A DNA stretch of 64,000 nucleotides from JAITWN01 sp964437335 (GCA_964437335.1 CAYTGL010000004.1:1-64000), one strand, 5' to 3'; positions 41,873-50,619 are shown, numbered from the stretch's first letter. Notes: generated by a model from the sequence alone, not told the origin. Numbers and translations: made by a program.

Positions 41873-43399
41873 CTATCCCTTCCCCAGAAACAGGTCGTAA
41901 ACCGGGTTTGCGCTCTCTTCCCGGTATTCATATCCAAGGCTATCGAGAAACGCCCGCAGCGTATGTTCGTCGCGTGCGGGCACCTGCACACCGACCAGCA
42001 CGCGGCCGTAGGCGGCGCCGTGATTGCGGTAATGAAACAGACTGATGTTCCAGCGCCTCCCGATGCAGCCGAGGAACTGCAGCAACGCACCCGGGCGCTC
42101 GGGAAACTCGAAACGGTAGATCACTTCGTCGCTGACCCCGTTCGCCCGCCCCCCGACCATATAGCGAACATGGAGCTTGGCCATCTCGTTGTCGGTCAGG
42201 TCGATGACGGCGTAGCCACCCTTGCGAAGCTGGCGGATCAACTGATCCTTCTCCTCGCCGCCGCCCCGCAGTTCGACGCCGACGAACACATGAGCCCGTT
42301 CCGCATCCGCGTAGCGGTAATTGAACTCGGTGATGCTGCGCTTGCCGATCAACCGGCAGAACTTCAGGAAGCTGCCCGGCCGCTCCGGAATCGTCACCGC
42401 GAGCAGCGCTTCGCGCTGCTCGCCGACTTCAGCGCGCTCCGAAACGTGGCGCAGGCGATCGAAATTGATATTCGCGCCGCTGTCGATCGCGACCAGACGG
42501 GCCGCGGTCAGGCCTTCACGGACGACATATTTCTTCAGGCCTGCGACCGCAAGCGCTCCTGCCGGCTCGGCGATCGAGCGGGTGTCGTCGAAGATATCCT
42601 TGATCGCGGCGCAGATCTCGTCGGTCGAAACCAGGATTACTTCATCGACACAACGGCGGGCGATGCGAAACGGTTCCTTGCCGACCTGCCGCACCGCGAC
42701 GCCGTCGGCAAATAGCCCGACCTGATCGAGCACGACCCGGCGCTTTTTCTCGAGTGCGCGAAACATGCTCGGCGCCTCCTCCGGCTCGACGCCGATGATC
42801 CGGATTTCCGGATAAAGCGTCTTCACGCAGGCCGCGATACCGGCGATCAGACCCCCGCCGCCGACCGGCACGAAGATAGCGTGCAGGTTGGCGGGGTCGT
42901 GACGCAGGATCTCCATCCCGACCGTACCCTGTCCCGCGATGACCTCGGGATCGTCATAGGGATGGATGAAGGTCATCTTGCGGTTCGCAGCGACCTCAAG
43001 CGCCCGCTCGCAGGCCTCGTCATAGGTGTCGCCGTGCAACTGGATCGTCGCGCCGAGCGCCCGCACCGCGGCGACCTTGATCGGCGGCGTCGTCGCCGGC
43101 ATCACGATCAGCGCCTTGATCCCGAGCCGCTGCGCCGCGAGCGCGACGCCCTGGGCGTGATTACCGGCTGACGCCGCAATGACGCCCTTCCCGCGCACCT
43201 CGGGCGGCAGGCCGGCAATCTTGTTGTAGGCTCCGCGCAGCTTGAATGAAAAGACCGGCTGGAGGTCCTCGCGCTTCAGCAATACCGTATTGCCGATACG
43301 CCGCGATAACGCCGGCATCAGGTCGAGCGGCGTTTCCCTGGCGACGTCGTAGACCCGCGCCTTCAGTATCCTGCTGATATAATTTTTAGGCATCGGCAT
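41873..43399 (-). CDS. ilvA: Threonine ammonia-lyase, biosynthetic
   Basis: PLP enzyme of 508 residues making 2-oxobutanoate for isoleucine synthesis. The PLP lysine is Lys53 in SFKLRGAYNK; the phosphate-binding glycine loop PVGGGGLIAGIA follows near 190. Residues about 330-500 hold two ACT-like regulatory domains (SERAEVGEQREALLAVTIPERPGSFLKFC and later VIYRFEFPERPGALLQFLG), as in feedback-regulated IlvA and unlike the short catabolic TdcB. Either of two close ATGs (43399, 43393) could be the start. Divergent from rpiA. Confidence 0.93.
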   Translation of the reverse strand: MPMPKNYISRILKARVYDVARETPLDLMPALSRRIGNTVLLKREDLQPVFSFKLRGAYNKIAGLPPEVRGKGVIAASAGNHAQGVALAAQRLGIKALIVMPATTPPIKVAAVRALGATIQLHGDTYDEACERALEVAANRKMTFIHPYDDPEVIAGQGTVGMEILRHDPANLHAIFVPVGGGGLIAGIAACVKTLYPEIRIIGVEPEEAPSMFRALEKKRRVVLDQVGLFADGVAVRQVGKEPFRIARRCVDEVILVSTDEICAAIKDIFDDTRSIAEPAGALAVAGLKKYVVREGLTAARLVAIDSGANINFDRLRHVSERAEVGEQREALLAVTIPERPGSFLKFCRLIGKRSITEFNYRYADAERAHVFVGVELRGGGEEKDQLIRQLRKGGYAVIDLTDNEMAKLHVRYMVGGRANGVSDEVIYRFEFPERPGALLQFLGCIGRRWNISLFHYRNHGAAYGRVLVGVQVPARDEHTLRAFLDSLGYEYREESANPVYDLFLGKG

Positions 43400-43510
43400 A
43401 AGTTAGCAATTCGCCATCGTCCTGCATAGCTTTGAACCGGGCGCCGGCGCCGATGACAGCCTGTGAGCGGGGCGGTATGATCCGGGGACAGCCACCCGTG
43501 GGGAATCGTC

Positions 43511-44167
43511 ATGACGCGTGAGGAACAGAAGAAGCAGGTCGCAGAGGCGGCGCTCGAATATATCGAGGCGGGCGCAATCGTCGGCGTCGGCACCGGCTCG
43601 ACCGCCAATTACTTCATTGATGCGCTGGCGCGCATCAAGGGCAGGATCGACGGCACCGTCGCCAGTTCCGAGGCCTCTGCCGCGCGGCTCAAGGGCCATG
43701 GCATCCCGGTGCTGGACCTGAATGCGGTCGGCGACATCCCGGTCTACGTCGATGGCGCCGACGAGAGCAACCGCCATCTGCACCTGATCAAGGGCGGCGG
43801 CGGGGCGCTGACCCGCGAGAAGATCGTCGCCGCGGCGAGCCGCACGTTCATCTGCGTTGCTGACGAATCGAAGCTCGTCGACGTGCTCGGCGCCTTCCCG
43901 CTGCCGGTCGAGGTCATCCCGATGGCGCGCAGCTACGTCGCCCGCCGGCTCGTCGCGCTCGGCGGCAAGCCCGTGCTGCGGACCAATTTCGTCACCGACA
44001 ATGGCAACGTGATACTCGACGTCCACAACCTGCAGATCCTCGACCCGGTCAAGGTCGAAGAGGAGATCGATCATATCGCCGGCGTCGTCACCAACGGCCT
44101 CTTCGCGCGCCGGCCGGCCGACGTGCTGCTGCTCGGCACCGCGGACGGGGTGCGCACGCTGACCTGA
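43511..44167 (+). CDS. rpiA: Ribose-5-phosphate isomerase A
   Basis: Protein of 218 residues interconverting ribose 5-phosphate and ribulose 5-phosphate. VGVGTGSTANYFIDAL binds phosphate, YVDGADESN carries the catalytic residues, LIKGGGGALTREKIVAAAS is the next conserved block, and TNFVTDNGNVILDV follows. ilvA/rpiA side by side and divergent is also seen in Pseudomonas. A GGGGAATC leader precedes the ATG. Confidence 0.95.
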   Translation: MTREEQKKQVAEAALEYIEAGAIVGVGTGSTANYFIDALARIKGRIDGTVASSEASAARLKGHGIPVLDLNAVGDIPVYVDGADESNRHLHLIKGGGGALTREKIVAAASRTFICVADESKLVDVLGAFPLPVEVIPMARSYVARRLVALGGKPVLRTNFVTDNGNVILDVHNLQILDPVKVEEEIDHIAGVVTNGLFARRPADVLLLGTADGVRTLT

Positions 44168-44188
44168 TCAGGCCCCCGGTATCGCGCG

Positions 44189-44401
44189 ATGACGATCCAG
44201 AAGATCCTGATCACCGCTGGAATCCTCCTCATCGTCGTCGGCCTGCTGTGGCCGCTGCTGTACAAATCCGGCCTCGGTCGCCTCCCCGGCGACATCAGCA
44301 TCGAGCGCGAGGGTTTCCGCTTCTACTTCCCGCTGACCACCTCGATCATCGCCAGCCTCGCGCTGACGCTGCTGCTGTGGCTGATCTTTCGCGGGAAGTA
44401 G
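44189..44401 (+). CDS. DUF2905 family small membrane protein
   Basis: Protein of 70 residues with two transmembrane helices (ILITAGILLIVVGLLWPLL and SIIASLALTLLLWLIFR) joined by GLGRLPGDISIEREGFRFYFPL, which is the DUF2905 signature. Function unknown. It follows rpiA by 21 bases and probably shares its transcript. Confidence 0.88.
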   Translation: MTIQKILITAGILLIVVGLLWPLLYKSGLGRLPGDISIEREGFRFYFPLTTSIIASLALTLLLWLIFRGK

Positions 44402-44430
44402 ATAAAAAGGGGCCAGCCGATGCGCTCTCC

Positions 44431-44543
44431 GGTCAGGCGGGAACAAGCCTTCCTTCCATGACCTTCCGCCGCAGGGATGCGGCAGAGAGCTACAGGGACG
44501 TATTCACGCGTGTCGTGGAAGGAAGGCTTGTTCCCGCCTGACC
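44431..44543. repeat. Long inverted repeat enclosing a conserved core (copy 2)
   Basis: Arms at 44431-44458 and 44516-44543 are perfectly complementary over 28 bases (left arm starts GGTCAGGCGGGAACAAGCC) and extend to 32 with one wobble pair. The loop, read on the minus strand, contains GTGAATACGTCCCTGTAG and GCCGCATCCCTGCGGCGG, matching the loop of the copy at 19241-19358. The arms share no sequence with the arms of that copy. It lies between the convergent ends of DUF2905 and the large oxidoreductase gene. Confidence 0.85.
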
Positions 44544-44556
44544 CGCCACTGCAACA

Positions 44557-47500
44557 TCACAGCAATACCCGCTCGATACCCCCGCGCTGGGCCTGTTCGA
44601 TGAAGCGCTGCTGCCAGCCGTCGCCGAGGCGGTGTTTCGCGATCTCGACGACGATGTAGTCGGTGTCGAGCCCGGTGTCTTCGCGGTAGCGGGAGAGGCC
44701 CTGCTGGCAGGCCGGACATGAGGTCAGCAGCTTGACCTCGCCGCTCCGGACTTCGGTCGCGCCGGTCAACGCCTCGATGCCGTTGCGCAGCTCCTCCTCC
44801 TTGCGAAAACGCACCTGGGTCGCGATGTCGGGACGCGCGACCGCAAAGGTCCCCGCCTCTCCGCAGCAACGGTCGGACAGGCCGACCGCCTGGCCCATCA
44901 GCTCGGAGGCAACCTTGAGCGGCGCATAGGTCTTCATCGGCGTGTGGCAGGGGTCGTGATAGAGATACTGCACGCCCTTGACACCTTCGAGACGCACCCC
45001 CTTCTCCATCAGGTATTCGTGAATGTCGAGCAGCCGGCAGCCCGGAAAAATCTTCTCGAACTCGTACTTCAGCAACTGGTCCATGCAGGTGCCGCAGGAC
45101 ACGATGACGGTCCTGATATCGAGATAGCTGAGGTTCTGGGCCATGCGGTGGAACAGCACCCGGTTGTCGGTCGTGATGCGGCGACCGCGCGCCTCGTCGC
45201 CGCTCGAGGTTTGCGGATAGCCACAGCACAGATAGCCGGGCGGCAACACCGTCTGCGCCCCGGTCTCGTAGAGCATCGCCAGCGTTGCGAGTCCGATCTG
45301 GCTGAACAGGCGCTCGGAACCGCAGCCGGGGAAATAGAACACCGCATCGGAATTTTCACCGGCCTTCAGCGGATCACGCAGGATCGGGATCACGCGCTGA
45401 TCCTCGAGTCCGAGCAGCGCGCGCGTCGTGCGCGTCGGCAGGCCGCCGGGCAGCGGCTTGTTGAAAAAGTGCACGATCTGGGCCGGCACCCTGACGGCGC
45501 CCGTAGTCGCGGCGGGCCGCTGTACGCGACGCGCCGGCGCCAGCATGCGCAGCAGGCTGTGGCCGGCGCGCTGGGCGCGGAAACCCCACTCGATCATCCC
45601 CTTGCGCATCAGCCTGATCGTCCCTGGCCGGGTCACGTTCAGGAAGGCCAGCGACAGGCGCGTGCCGAAATTCGGCTTCTTGCCGGCGCGCTCGCGCAGT
45701 ATCGTGCGCATGCGGATCGAGACATCGCCGAAGTCGATGTCGACCGGGCACGGCGCAAGACAGCGATGGCAAACGGTACAGTGATCGGCGACATCATTCA
45801 TCTCGTCGAAATGGCGCAGCGAAATCCCGCGCCTGGTCTGCTCCTCGTACAGAAAGGCCTCGATGATCAGCCCGGTTGCAAGGATCTTGTTGCGCGGTGA
45901 ATAGAGCAGGTTCGCGCGCGGGACATGGGTCGTGCAGACCGGCTTGCACTTGCCGCAACGCAGGCAGTGGCGGATATCGTCGTTCAGCGCGCCGAGCGCG
46001 CTGTCCTCGAGAATCAGGGCCTCCTGCTGCACCAGGCGCAAGGATGGCGTATACGCGCGCTCGAGACCGGCGCCGGCGAGCAACTTGCCGCGGTTGAAGC
46101 GCCCTTCGGGATCGACACGCTGCTTGTAACCGGCAAAATCGTCGAGTGACGCACGATCCAGGTAGCGCAGCTTGGTAATCCCGATACCGTGCTCGCCCGA
46201 GATCACCCCGCCGAGTTCGCCCGCCAGCGCCATGACCCGGTCGACAATGCGCTCGGCCTCGTGCAGCATCGCGTAGTCATTGGAATTGACCGGGATGTTG
46301 GTATGGACATTGCCGTCGCCGGCATGCATGTGCAGCGCGACAAAGAGCCGGCTCGAGCGTATCGCAGCATGGATCTCGTCGAGGCGGCGATGCAGCGGCT
46401 CGAAATCCCTCCCGCCGAAGATCTCCTTGAGCGGGCGCTCGAGTTCCCGGCGCCAGGAGATGCGCCATTCGCGGCGCAGCAGCAGGTCGACGAGACGATC
46501 GCCGGGGCGCGGCGCGATCGTCGGGGCGTGCGAGAACAGCGCCGCGCAGGTCTCCACCGGCATATCGAGCTGCGCCAGTACCTGGCGCCAGCGCGCGGCC
46601 ACCTCGTCGGCCAGCGCCTGTGCCTGCGCACATTTCGAGCGCAGCAGCGCATCGTCCTCCTCGCAGCTCCCGAATTCGCCGGCGATACGGATCCGTGGCG
46701 CCTCGTCGCGCAGGAAATCGCGCGTCGCGGCGACGATCCGCAATTTGTTCGCGAGCGATTGCTCGATATTGATGCGTTCGATCCCGGCGGTGTACTCGGC
46801 AAGCCGGTCAAGCGGGATCACGACGTCCTCGTTGATCTTGAAGGCGTTGGTATGAGCCGCGATCGCCGCGGTACGGCCGCGATCTTCCCAGAAGCGGCGC
46901 CTGGCCTCCGGGCTGACCGCGATGAATCCCTCGCCGTCGCAACGGTTCGCGATACGCACGACGCCGGAGGCGACTTCGGCGACCCGGTCGGCATCATCGC
47001 CGGCGACGTCGATCAGCAACAGCATCCTCGGCAGGCCTGCGCGCGGCGCCTTGGTCGTGTAGCCGACGGCGCGCAGATAGCGTTCGTCGAGATGCTCCAT
47101 TCCGGCCAGACTCACGCCTTCGGCGCCCTCAATGAAGGACTTGATCGCGACGATCGCGCTGACGGCCGGCCGGAGGTCGGCGCCGAAGAACTCGAGGCAC
47201 AGTGTGCGCCCATGCACGGGCATGCGATGCAGCACGAAAACCGCGGACGTGATCAGGCCATCGCAGCCCTCCTTCTGCACGCCAGGCAAGCCGCCGAGAA
47301 ACTTGTTCGTGACGTCCTTGCCGAGGCCATGGCGGCGGAACAGCCGGCCGGGCAGGCGCAGGATTTCGGGTTCGGCGATCGCGCGCTTGCCGTGGCGGTC
47401 ATAGCGGGTAACGCGGAACTCGGCGTATTCGGTTTCATGGATCTTGCCGAGGTTGTGATCGAGGCGCTCGATTTCGAGCCACTGCGCATCCGGCGTTACC

Positions 47501-48399
47501 ATGCGCCAGGACAGGAGATTGTCGACGGTTGTGCCCCACAGAACCGCCTTCTTGCCGCCGGCGTTCATCGCGATATTGCCGCCGATCGTTGATGCGTCCT
47601 GGGATGTCGGATCCACGGCAAACACGAGGCCGCGGGCCTGGGCCAGATCGGACACCCTGCGCGTGACGACGCCGGCCTCGGCCCGCACCGTCGGCACGGA
47701 ACGCCGGTCGCGACCGATCTCGCGAACCTCGATGTCGCCGAGTCCCTCGAGCTTTTCGGTATTGATGACGGCGCTGTCCTCATACAGCGGCACTGCGCCG
47801 CCGGTATAGCCGGTACCGCCGCCGCGCGCGATTACGGTCAGGCCGAGTTCGATACAGGCCTCGACGACAGCCTGCACCTCCTGTTCGGTATCGGGGCTGA
47901 TAACGACGAACGGCATCTCGACGCGCCAGTCGGTCGCATCAGTGACGTGCGCGATGCGCGCATAGCCGCTGAAATCGATATTGTCGCGGCGGGTCGCGCG
48001 TGCGAGCCGGTTGTGCGCCTGCCGCCGCCTTTTCCGTTGCGCTGGCAACCAGGCCTCGAAGCGCCGCACGGCCTCACGGACCGCGTCGTGGAGCCTGAGC
48101 GCGAGTTCATTGCCGCCGGCGCGCGCGACGACCTGGTCGAGCCGCTGATAGAGCGCCCTGATCAGCGCACGCCAGCGGCGAGGGTTCTCCTGCAGATCGT
48201 CCTGGATATACGGATTGCGGGTGATCACCCACATGTCGCCGAGGACTTCGAACATCAGACGCGCCGAATGACCGGTGCGGCGTGATCCGCGCAGTCGATC
48301 GATGACTTCCCACAGGCCGTCACCGAGGAAACGGGCGACGATCTCCCGGTCCGAAAAAGACGTATAGTTATAGGGGATTTCGCGAATGGGCGCCGACAT
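44557..48399 (-). CDS. Large FAD-linked oxidase / Fe-S oxidoreductase (DUF3683 type)
   Basis: Cytoplasmic protein of about 1280 residues. Order of parts: DUF3683 (about 1-120), FAD-binding type 4 domain (about 155-330, with VIARGGGTGYTGGAVPLYED), FAD-oxidase C-terminal domain (to about 780, with HMHAGDGNVHTNIPVN and GEHGIGITKLRYL), a [4Fe-4S]x2 ferredoxin segment (CLRCGKCKPVC and CTVCHRCLAPCP), then two CCG domains (FPGCGSERLFSQI...CCGYP and CHTPMKTY...CCGEAGTFA) as in GlpC and HdrB. It resembles a D-lactate or glycolate dehydrogenase fused to its Fe-S electron-transfer subunit; the substrate is unknown. Start at 48399, preceded by GGAG. Divergent from the cyclic-nucleotide-binding gene. Confidence 0.88.
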   Translation of the reverse strand: MSAPIREIPYNYTSFSDREIVARFLGDGLWEVIDRLRGSRRTGHSARLMFEVLGDMWVITRNPYIQDDLQENPRRWRALIRALYQRLDQVVARAGGNELALRLHDAVREAVRRFEAWLPAQRKRRRQAHNRLARATRRDNIDFSGYARIAHVTDATDWRVEMPFVVISPDTEQEVQAVVEACIELGLTVIARGGGTGYTGGAVPLYEDSAVINTEKLEGLGDIEVREIGRDRRSVPTVRAEAGVVTRRVSDLAQARGLVFAVDPTSQDASTIGGNIAMNAGGKKAVLWGTTVDNLLSWRMVTPDAQWLEIERLDHNLGKIHETEYAEFRVTRYDRHGKRAIAEPEILRLPGRLFRRHGLGKDVTNKFLGGLPGVQKEGCDGLITSAVFVLHRMPVHGRTLCLEFFGADLRPAVSAIVAIKSFIEGAEGVSLAGMEHLDERYLRAVGYTTKAPRAGLPRMLLLIDVAGDDADRVAEVASGVVRIANRCDGEGFIAVSPEARRRFWEDRGRTAAIAAHTNAFKINEDVVIPLDRLAEYTAGIERINIEQSLANKLRIVAATRDFLRDEAPRIRIAGEFGSCEEDDALLRSKCAQAQALADEVAARWRQVLAQLDMPVETCAALFSHAPTIAPRPGDRLVDLLLRREWRISWRRELERPLKEIFGGRDFEPLHRRLDEIHAAIRSSRLFVALHMHAGDGNVHTNIPVNSNDYAMLHEAERIVDRVMALAGELGGVISGEHGIGITKLRYLDRASLDDFAGYKQRVDPEGRFNRGKLLAGAGLERAYTPSLRLVQQEALILEDSALGALNDDIRHCLRCGKCKPVCTTHVPRANLLYSPRNKILATGLIIEAFLYEEQTRRGISLRHFDEMNDVADHCTVCHRCLAPCPVDIDFGDVSIRMRTILRERAGKKPNFGTRLSLAFLNVTRPGTIRLMRKGMIEWGFRAQRAGHSLLRMLAPARRVQRPAATTGAVRVPAQIVHFFNKPLPGGLPTRTTRALLGLEDQRVIPILRDPLKAGENSDAVFYFPGCGSERLFSQIGLATLAMLYETGAQTVLPPGYLCCGYPQTSSGDEARGRRITTDNRVLFHRMAQNLSYLDIRTVIVSCGTCMDQLLKYEFEKIFPGCRLLDIHEYLMEKGVRLEGVKGVQYLYHDPCHTPMKTYAPLKVASELMGQAVGLSDRCCGEAGTFAVARPDIATQVRFRKEEELRNGIEALTGATEVRSGEVKLLTSCPACQQGLSRYREDTGLDTDYIVVEIAKHRLGDGWQQRFIEQAQRGGIERVLL

Positions 48400-48536
48400 C
48401 AGACTCCGAATCCGGGGAGCGACTGTGAAGTTTTTTCGGCCACTGCCGATGACACTGCTGTGAGGCAGTCTGCCGCCAGAGTCTAGCACGCCCCGCCCGG
48501 ACTGTTACCAGACCTGCTAAAGGGAACGCCCTGTAA

Positions 48537-49619
48537 ATGCTTGCACCCCGGCCCGACGACAGCATCGAATACCTTAAACGGCTCGAACCGATCTCCTGCC
48601 TGTCGCCCGACCAGATCAGGGAGGTGCGGCGGCACTCGCATATCGAAAAGGTCGCGACCGGAGCCACCCTGTTCAAGGCCGGCGATCGTGATCACCAATG
48701 CCTGTACCTGCTGTCGGGTGACGTCGAACTCCAGCCCGAAGACGGCGGCGCCACGCGGCGCGTCAGCTGTGGTGATGACGAGGCCCGCCATCCACTCGCC
48801 GACAACTATCCGCGACGCGTCACGGCACGCGCGTTGACGCCGTCCGAGATCATCCGCATCGACAAGGAACTGCTCGATACCCTGTTGACCTGGAGCCAGA
48901 TCTCGGCGCCCGAGGAGGCCGTCGTGATGTGCGAGAACGGAATCATCTCGATCAACAAGGCGGACTGGCTGAAAACCATGCTCAAGTCGCCGACCTTCCG
49001 CAGTCTTCCGCCGGCCAATATCGAGGAATTGCTGCACCGGCTCGAACCCGTCATGGTGCGTGCCGGCGACGTGATCATTCGCCAGGGGGATTACGGGGAC
49101 TACTTTTACATGATCGATGATGGCGTCAGCCTGGTGACCCGCAACCCGGATAATGACGAGGACTCGATCGAGATCGCGGAACTGAACAAGGGCGACACGT
49201 TCGGCGAGGCGGCGTTGATCTCCGACAATCCGCGCAACGCGACAGTGTCGATGATGACCGACGGCATCCTGCTGCGCCTGTCGAAAGAGGATTTTATCAA
49301 GCTGCTGACCGAACCGACGCTGCTGTGGGTCGGTTACGACCAGGCCGAGCGGGATATTGCCGCGGGCGCACAGTGGATAGACGTACGGCTGCCCGCAGAA
49401 TACGCCCGGTCTCATCTGCCGGAAGCGATCAACATCCCGATGGCGGGGCTGCACAAGGCGGCGCGCGAACTCGATCGCTCGCGGCAGTATATCTGTTATT
49501 GCCAGACCGGACGGCGCAGCTCGGCGGCGGCGTTCACGCTGCGAAACTACGGCATCAATGCCTGCGTGCTGTCGAACGGATTGCAGAACGTGCGCGGGAA
49601 CAATACGGAGAACGGATAA
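48537..49619 (+). CDS. Tandem cyclic-nucleotide-binding domains with a C-terminal rhodanese domain
   Basis: Protein of 360 residues in three parts. Residues about 10-120 and 150-265 are two cyclic-nucleotide-binding domains: the first lacks a clear phosphate-binding cassette; the second has GDTFGEAALISDNPRNATVSMM, a good match to the cassette with the essential Arg. Residues about 270-355 are a rhodanese domain with the loop CQTGRRS (Cys322). There is no DNA-binding helix-turn-helix, so it is not a CRP regulator. A cNMP-gated sulfur-transfer or sensor protein is a guess. Single gene, divergent from the large oxidoreductase. Confidence 0.88.
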   Translation: MLAPRPDDSIEYLKRLEPISCLSPDQIREVRRHSHIEKVATGATLFKAGDRDHQCLYLLSGDVELQPEDGGATRRVSCGDDEARHPLADNYPRRVTARALTPSEIIRIDKELLDTLLTWSQISAPEEAVVMCENGIISINKADWLKTMLKSPTFRSLPPANIEELLHRLEPVMVRAGDVIIRQGDYGDYFYMIDDGVSLVTRNPDNDEDSIEIAELNKGDTFGEAALISDNPRNATVSMMTDGILLRLSKEDFIKLLTEPTLLWVGYDQAERDIAAGAQWIDVRLPAEYARSHLPEAINIPMAGLHKAARELDRSRQYICYCQTGRRSSAAAFTLRNYGINACVLSNGLQNVRGNNTENG

Positions 49620-49641
49620 AAAAAAAGCGGCTCGCAGCCGC
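49618..49641 (-). terminator. Rho-independent terminator on the minus strand
   Basis: Six-base perfect stem GCGGCT/AGCCGC (49627-49641) with a CGC loop, followed on the minus strand by a run of nine T (49618-49626). It overlaps the stop codon of the plus-strand cyclic-nucleotide/rhodanese gene and has no T-run on the plus side. Confidence 0.7.
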
Positions 49642-49698
49642 AAATAGATCGTGGTGCAATTATCGTTGTTGTTATTTCCGTCGGAATGCCCCCCGTGC
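49618..49698 (-). ncRNA. Candidate small RNA upstream of hemJ, minus strand
   Basis: On the minus strand, TTGACT (49728-49733), 17 bases, and TAGATT (49705-49710) form a plausible sigma-70 promoter. About 81 bases downstream is a strong rho-independent terminator: stem GCGGCT/AGCCGC with a three-base loop followed by nine U. In between is a GC hairpin-forming 5' part and an unstructured A-rich stretch (AAATAACAACAACGATAA) suitable for Hfq or target pairing. No open frame of note is present. There is no minus-strand gene for this terminator to serve, which is why I propose an RNA gene. I do not recognise a known family. Confidence 0.45.
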
Positions 49699-49819
49699 GC
49701 TGGTAATCTAAAGCGATCCCACACTCAAGTCAAGCTATCGTTGCGAGAAACTCTGGCAACGATGGATCACTGTCAGTATATTGTTGAGCGTGATGTTCGG
49801 TCTCTGAAGCGATTCGCGC

Positions 49820-50245
49820 ATGTCCTGGATTAAAGCCTTTCACGTCATTGCGATGGTGACCTGGTTCGCGGGATTGTTCTATCTTCCGCGACTGTTCGTC
49901 TATCACGCGATGTGCGACGACGTCGCAGGGCGCGAGCGCTTCAAGATCATGGAGCGCAAGCTCTTCAATGGCATCATGACGCCAAGCGCGGTCGTGACTG
50001 TCTTGCTCGGGCTGTGGCTGTTGTTCGCGTATGCCTGGGAGGCCTGGTCGGCGATGAAATGGCTGCATGTGAAGCTGCTGCTCGCCGTGCTGCTGATCGC
50101 CTACCACCTGTACTGCTGGCGGCTGCTGGTCGTATTCAGCGAGGACCGGAATTCGCGCTCCCATGTATTTTATCGCTGGTTCAATGAGGTCCCGGTGCTG
50201 CTGCTGATCGCGATGGTCGTGCTTGCCGTGGCCAAGCCCTTCTAG
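49820..50245 (+). CDS. hemJ: Protoporphyrinogen IX oxidase HemJ
   Basis: Membrane protein of 141 residues with four transmembrane helices. MSWIKAFHVIAMVTWFAGLFYLPRLFVYH has the conserved histidine and arginine, and the final helix FNEVPVLLLIAMVVLAVAKPF is typical. HemJ carries out the oxidation of protoporphyrinogen IX to protoporphyrin IX in heme synthesis. It stands alone between the candidate small RNA and the priA upstream region. A weak promoter (TGGCAA, 17 bases, TATATT at 49777-49782) precedes it. Confidence 0.92.
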   Translation: MSWIKAFHVIAMVTWFAGLFYLPRLFVYHAMCDDVAGRERFKIMERKLFNGIMTPSAVVTVLLGLWLLFAYAWEAWSAMKWLHVKLLLAVLLIAYHLYCWRLLVVFSEDRNSRSHVFYRWFNEVPVLLLIAMVVLAVAKPF

Positions 50246-50619
50246 CCGCCCGGATTTGTATTTTCCGGTTGACAACGTCAATTCTTATGCACAACGGCCG
50301 TTTGCCGGGCTTTCGCACCGGTTTGAATTTCGCAATACATGAATTCTCCTGCATAAATAATGCAACTTGCTGAATATCAATATATTTATGCGGTAATGGT
50401 TTTTTCGCCAAAGTGTAAAAATCCCAATGGGACTCCATAGTAATCGCCCATGAACCCAAGCTGTCCACAAAGTTATCCACAGAGTTTGTGGAAAAACGCC
50501 GATTGCATCATCCGACAATGGCTTAGCCTTCATAGATCAGATTCGGTATCAACGATACCGGGGTTTGACCGAACGGCTGCGCCGTTTTGTTCCGGGGCTC
50601 TGCCGGCAGGATACCGGCA
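50246..50619. other. AT-rich region upstream of priA with DnaA boxes
   Basis: 374 bases without a gene. From about 50325 to 50420 the GC content drops sharply. At 50473-50481 is a perfect DnaA box TTATCCACA, with a one-mismatch box on the other strand at 50487-50495 (TGTGGAAAA) and a two-mismatch box at 50461-50469 (CTGTCCACA). The perfect short repeat TTGAC-AAC-GTCAA lies at 50269-50281. This could be the DnaA-controlled promoter of priA or a DnaA titration or origin-like site. Confidence 0.55.

Noticed and set aside
49700..49770. Short repeat ATCGTTGC...GCAACGAT as a terminator
   Set aside because: It has an eight-base stem with an eleven-base loop and no T-run, and it lies upstream of promoter elements; more like a regulator site than a terminator.
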